Origin: Cristatella mucedo
Lineage: Eukaryota; Bryozoa; Phylactolaemata; Cristatellidae
Assembly (NCBI GenBank): GCA_009760855.2
Contig: WPIO01000124.1
Location: 15,001 to 79,000 of the forward strand
Length of the DNA: 64,000 nt
Direction: 5' to 3'
The stretch's first letter is position 1. Each line of letters opens with the position of its first letter. Of the stretch, positions 60,200 through 64,000 are shown in pieces. The position numbers and the translations under genes are program-made. Under the pieces are notes generated by a model. It saw only the letters and a list, made by a program, of their open reading frames with translations, made no database searches and was not told the origin of the DNA.

Positions 60200-60780
60200 A
60201 TTAAATTAATGGCCAATTTCTATTAGGTTGTGAGGTGTTGCTATGCCGGTATTCGTCGAGATACAATCAGGTACCGGTGGTCCCGAATTAACTGGCGGTG
60301 CAAGCACGTAAGGCGAAGCCTGGGAAGTGAAATGGTCTTCAGGGTACCACAGAAAATGAACATGGCGGTAAACGGTGACCGCCCCTCGGTCATCTAAGGC
60401 CAGCAGGAGGTTGGATTTGCCAAACGTGGTCTGTTGAAACCCGGGGAGAAAAGGTGGTGGTGGGGCAGACCCACGTAGCACGGCCCTTCATATCCATGTC
60501 CCTACGGAGGAACTGCTGACAAACTTGGGTCCGGATACTGTCCGACGACCAAAGTCTCCAAAAATTACAGACCTCGTTTTGCTGACCGTGCCATTGACGC
60601 AAGCAAGGAAGGTTAGCTGCTAAAAAGACAACTGAGCTGCTTGCTCGGGAGTTAAGGGGTAGAGCTGTGAGGTGCTCGAAGTTGAAATGGGAACTCAGGG
60701 GTGATGTTAGTCGACCACGTATTTCGTTAGTCACATCGGTTTTCGGGGCGAATGCTTGCTGTAAGCTATCAAAAAACAAG
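60200..60780 (-). pseudogene. Probable BEL/Pao retrotransposon polyprotein end
   Basis: Minus strand: EIRGRLTSPLSS, then HLTALPL, LPCLRQWHGQ, NFWRLWSSDSIRT, and in another frame NLLLALDDRGAVTV. The order matches the end of BEL/Pao integrases (N.RPLTP.S, ALTP.HFL.., R...Q...FW..W..EY, VLV.DD). Frame shifts and stops are present. Based on pattern memory only. Confidence 0.48.
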
Positions 60781-61369
60781 TCAGTGGAGCTAACGCAGGC
60801 GGTGCTTGGATGAGGTCACAGGATGTAAGATTAGTTTTGCACGGAGATCTTACAGGGGATGCCTACCAGTAATTCTTGAGCAAATGGGAAGTGCGTTCAT
60901 TATTTACTCGTCCTACATAGGAAGGCTGGCGCTCTGGTAACGTTGCGACGCCGACTGCAAAACCGCCGGCGCTTATCAGTGTGATATTGTGTCCTACTCT
61001 AGGAGACGATGGGACGTCGGCCTCGGGCATACACCTCGTAATCCTTAAATGGTGATTTGGAAATCGTCTTAGTCTATGGATAGTTGGAAAAAAGAACCAC
61101 TAACGCGAGTGCTTTTCGAAGCATCCAAGAAAGTTAGGGACATAATGCATGCATCTAAAAACTAAACGACATCCGATCGGCCGTTGCTCGGCTTTTGCTC
61201 AGCTCCTAAACAGCACGTACACGACTAACAAGCTGTCAGGTCAAAACTCCGAAAGCAGCTTCTGTCTGGGCGACCTGCAGTGACCTCTTTCTGGTGCCTT
61301 GATCATCCAGCGAGCCTTTGAGGTTCGGGGGTGCCCAGTGGTTCGTTTTAGGTCCACCCCTTAGCTCAG

Positions 61370-62250
61370 TTTATACACTTCTCTTTCCGACGTAATCGCC
61401 AAGCACGATATAGGCTTTCATTTCTACGCAGGTGACAACTTTTATGCAACTGTGCCTTGATCCATCTAAACCTTAAAACCATCACAAACTCATTTACCTA
61501 CCTGCATAGCCGACATTCCCACTTGGATGTCAGCTAAATTTCTGAAATTGGATTCAAAACCCATTTAATTTATTATGGGCACACCAAGTGTTACTCGAAA
61601 ACGGGAAAGCCTCACTCGCAAAATAGGCTCTACCGGCATATCTGTGGTAGGGCCTCCGCTCGATATCTGGATGTCTTCATCCAAAATGTCTTTTCACAAG
61701 CTGAACACGTCCGTTCCACAGTAAGATATGCCTCCTTTCACCTACGTAAGTAAAATTGCCAATATTCAGACTTGCTTGGATAAGGAAATCACAGCCAAAC
61801 TGGTTCATGCAGCCGTGACATCCCTACTAAGCTTCTGTAACTCACTACTTGTGGTACATCTTGTCTGCTCTTACAGCATAGCACGCTTTCAGTTGATGTA
61901 CAACTCGGCTGCTAGGCTTGTCTTCACTGTCGCAGCTGCCGCATTACACCTCGGCACTGGCAGCCTCTTAAGAAGGGTATCCTATGGACTTTAAAATCCT
62001 GTCACTCACCTTCAGGTCCTTCCATTCCCTTGCTTCGGCCTACCGATATTAGCGAGTTTCCTTTCTAACCTCCCATTGCCCCGAACGCTCTTCTGACTCG
62101 GGTCGATTGCATGTGCCTCCTACTAATATGCTCTCAGAGCTTGGGGTTCAAAGCTACAGACCGACGTCACGTCATCTCTTGATTTAACGTTTGAAAAGAG
62201 GCTGCTAACCTACCTGTTCCTCACAGCATTTGCTCCTACTAAATTGTGCT
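61370..62250 (+). mobile_element. Degenerate CR1/L2-like LINE
   Basis: It shows GFHFYAGDNF at the RT box (from YADD), KLDSKPI-like and MGTPSVTRK, then YASFHLRKIANIQTCLDK-like sequence, KLVHAAVTSLLSFCNSLL and the C-terminal segment to about 62.25 kb. It is more diverged than the other copies and lacks the (ATT)n tail. Confidence 0.78.
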
Positions 62251-62259
62251 TTATGTAGT

Positions 62260-64000
62260 TGGTTGTAATACGTCTATGCACGTCCTGACTAAAGGGTAAC
62301 GGTGACACGTTTTGTTTCCCCTGTGTGCTTTGCCTACCTGTGCCTGACTGATTTGAGTATTGCTTGTAGGGGTCCAACTAGTCAGCGGTCACGTGTGTAT
62401 TTGGTGTGCTATTGTATGCTTGCCTAAGCTGGATACCTTGCTTTTTGTTAACTTATTTTGCAACATCCAAGCTCCCCCCCCCGGTTGTCTACTTTTACTA
62501 ACGCTGCTTCATTTTCACTTCATTTCAACATTGTCTCACTGTACCAAAAAGCATCGAGCCCTAAGGACTGTAACAGTCGGAGCCGGTGCAAGCAACACTG
62601 CCTAAATAATCAGGCACGGTTAAACATAGACAAAGCAGCGACTCCAAGTGCCTGAGCTGCTCACTGGTGCGACTTTCAAGAGGGTACGGATGCATCAATT
62701 TACTTCTTACAAGTTTGCATGCACCACCTGCTCACGAAGATCACTTTCAGCCGGTCATCCTGGGCTGTACTTTTTTCCAAATCCAAACACAAGACTGACC
62801 TGCATTGACCAATCAGCAGTGCACTAGGAGGCCCCATGCGAGGCCATCGGCTATCCACATGGCGCTATCGGGAAACCACGACCGACGTGCGATGAAGGCG
62901 CCTTGTGCAATGCAATCTCCGGTGCACTTTGTAGCATCATCGTAGCAAGTGACACAAACACAACTTTGTGTACAGCAACACCACAGGTCCACAATGCTCA
63001 TGGGGACTCCTCATGCCGTCGACCTGTAAATGCTAAATGGCCCAGCACAGGCAAAGTAAACCAGATAAATAGTCTCCAACAGTGCCGCTCGATCGCCACT
63101 AGCGCCCCGGGAAGCAGCAGCGCTCCGGGTAGAGAACTCAGTCGATCCCATTTGTAAGGCAATGCTGACAGCACAAGTGAGGCAGCACGTATAGATCAGG
63201 GGTCGGTCTGCTCTGCTCTCCTCGACTGAACAAGGCACGGATACCCAAGCTCGTGCACACACAGCGATCAGCCGAGCGTCGGTCCCTAAGTTTGGCCTGC
63301 ACCCTGTGGCCATGCACAAGCACGGCGGTAAAAACAATCAGTGTTCAAGGCTTGATAGTAGAGTGCGGTCGAGGGAAAATAGGAAAACTGCGACCGAAAA
63401 AAATGGCTGAAGCATTTGCCTCTTATTCTTGCATTTCCAGTGCGTGTTCAGTCGGATCGTTCAGCAGCACCTGATTTCATGTGGTTTACTGCGGCTGCAG
63501 TACGAATGATGCCACCGATGAGTTCATTCTGAAGCACTACAGTTAAAACCAAGATACCTTGCAGAAAGGAAAATGCTTCTTTTGGCATGCCGAGGCTGGG
63601 CAAATGTTGTCGAACGTTCCAACAAGCACGTTGCAAGAGTTGAAATGTAACGTTGTACCAGTCAACATGGCACATCGTACCACTCAACATTGTATCAGTT
63701 AACATTGTACCAGTCACCATGGCAAGTTGTACCAGCACTCAGCAATGGCACGTGGAGGTATACTTTGTTAACCCTTCCAACGAGGTAAAGTCAAGATCAG
63801 CTCGACGACACGACTTCACGAGGACGAGCATGGGCGGCACGAGTGAGTGGTTGGCGGAGCAGCATTAGGCTGGAGTAGCACATTCTCAGCTGAAAATGAC
63901 GTAAAAAAACTATCTGCATGGCTTGCCAATTGTTATGGTATTTCAAACTCGAATATTTCAATGAATCTGCACATCTCATAGCTAAAAAAGCAGGACGTTA
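62260..64000. other. No gene recognised; short imperfect repeat at its end
   Basis: No coding motif was found. At 63656-63737 a short unit (GTACCAGTCAACATTG and variants) is repeated about five times. Confidence 0.5.

Overview
The window is animal nuclear DNA. Genes are split by GT-AG introns, there are long dinucleotide arrays, and both tRNA-derived SINEs and non-LTR retrotransposons (LINEs) are abundant. The adducin encoded here resembles invertebrate (fly hts-like, lophotrochozoan-like) adducins rather than a vertebrate paralogue. I therefore infer a bilaterian invertebrate, perhaps a spiralian, but cannot name the species.

Two host genes lie head to tail on the + strand. (1) Positions 847-4768 hold the last two coding exons of an OMA1-like mitochondrial M48 metallopeptidase, with a polyadenylation signal at 5064; its catalytic exons lie upstream of the window. 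(2) Positions 23942-58235 hold what looks like a complete adducin gene. I assembled it from about 21 coding exons whose phases all agree: start exon, aldolase-II-like head (40.1-42.9 kb), neck (44.9-47.6 kb), a tail built from consecutive phase-1 cassette exons (49.7-54.9 kb), and a last exon with a MARCKS-related basic domain. Most of these exons are short, and several do not stand out as open frames. They were found by matching splice sites and phase to the known adducin and OMA1 protein layouts.

The host-gene highlight is a tandemly duplicated neck exon (45180-45293 and 45851-45961). Both copies have phase 0 on each side and open with Trp-Val, so they are candidate mutually exclusive exons. 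A (CA)n array lies 150 bp before the second copy.

The rest is mobile-element debris. 5.98-10.8 kb: a decayed Ty3/Gypsy-like element with two related LTRs and remnants of gag, protease, RT, RNase H and integrase, broken by pieces of LINE. 12.7-15.3 kb (minus strand): a second Gypsy-like relic. 17.3-17.4 kb: a possible C-terminal fragment of a restriction-like-endonuclease LINE. 60.2-60.8 kb (minus): a probable BEL/Pao relic. Copies of one CR1/L2-like LINE family occur throughout, with a second LINE family at 38.3 and 48 kb. Two tRNA-derived SINE families are present; one carries a 3' tail that resembles the tail of the CR1/L2-like LINE. Several microsatellites sit inside, or form the tails of, these elements.
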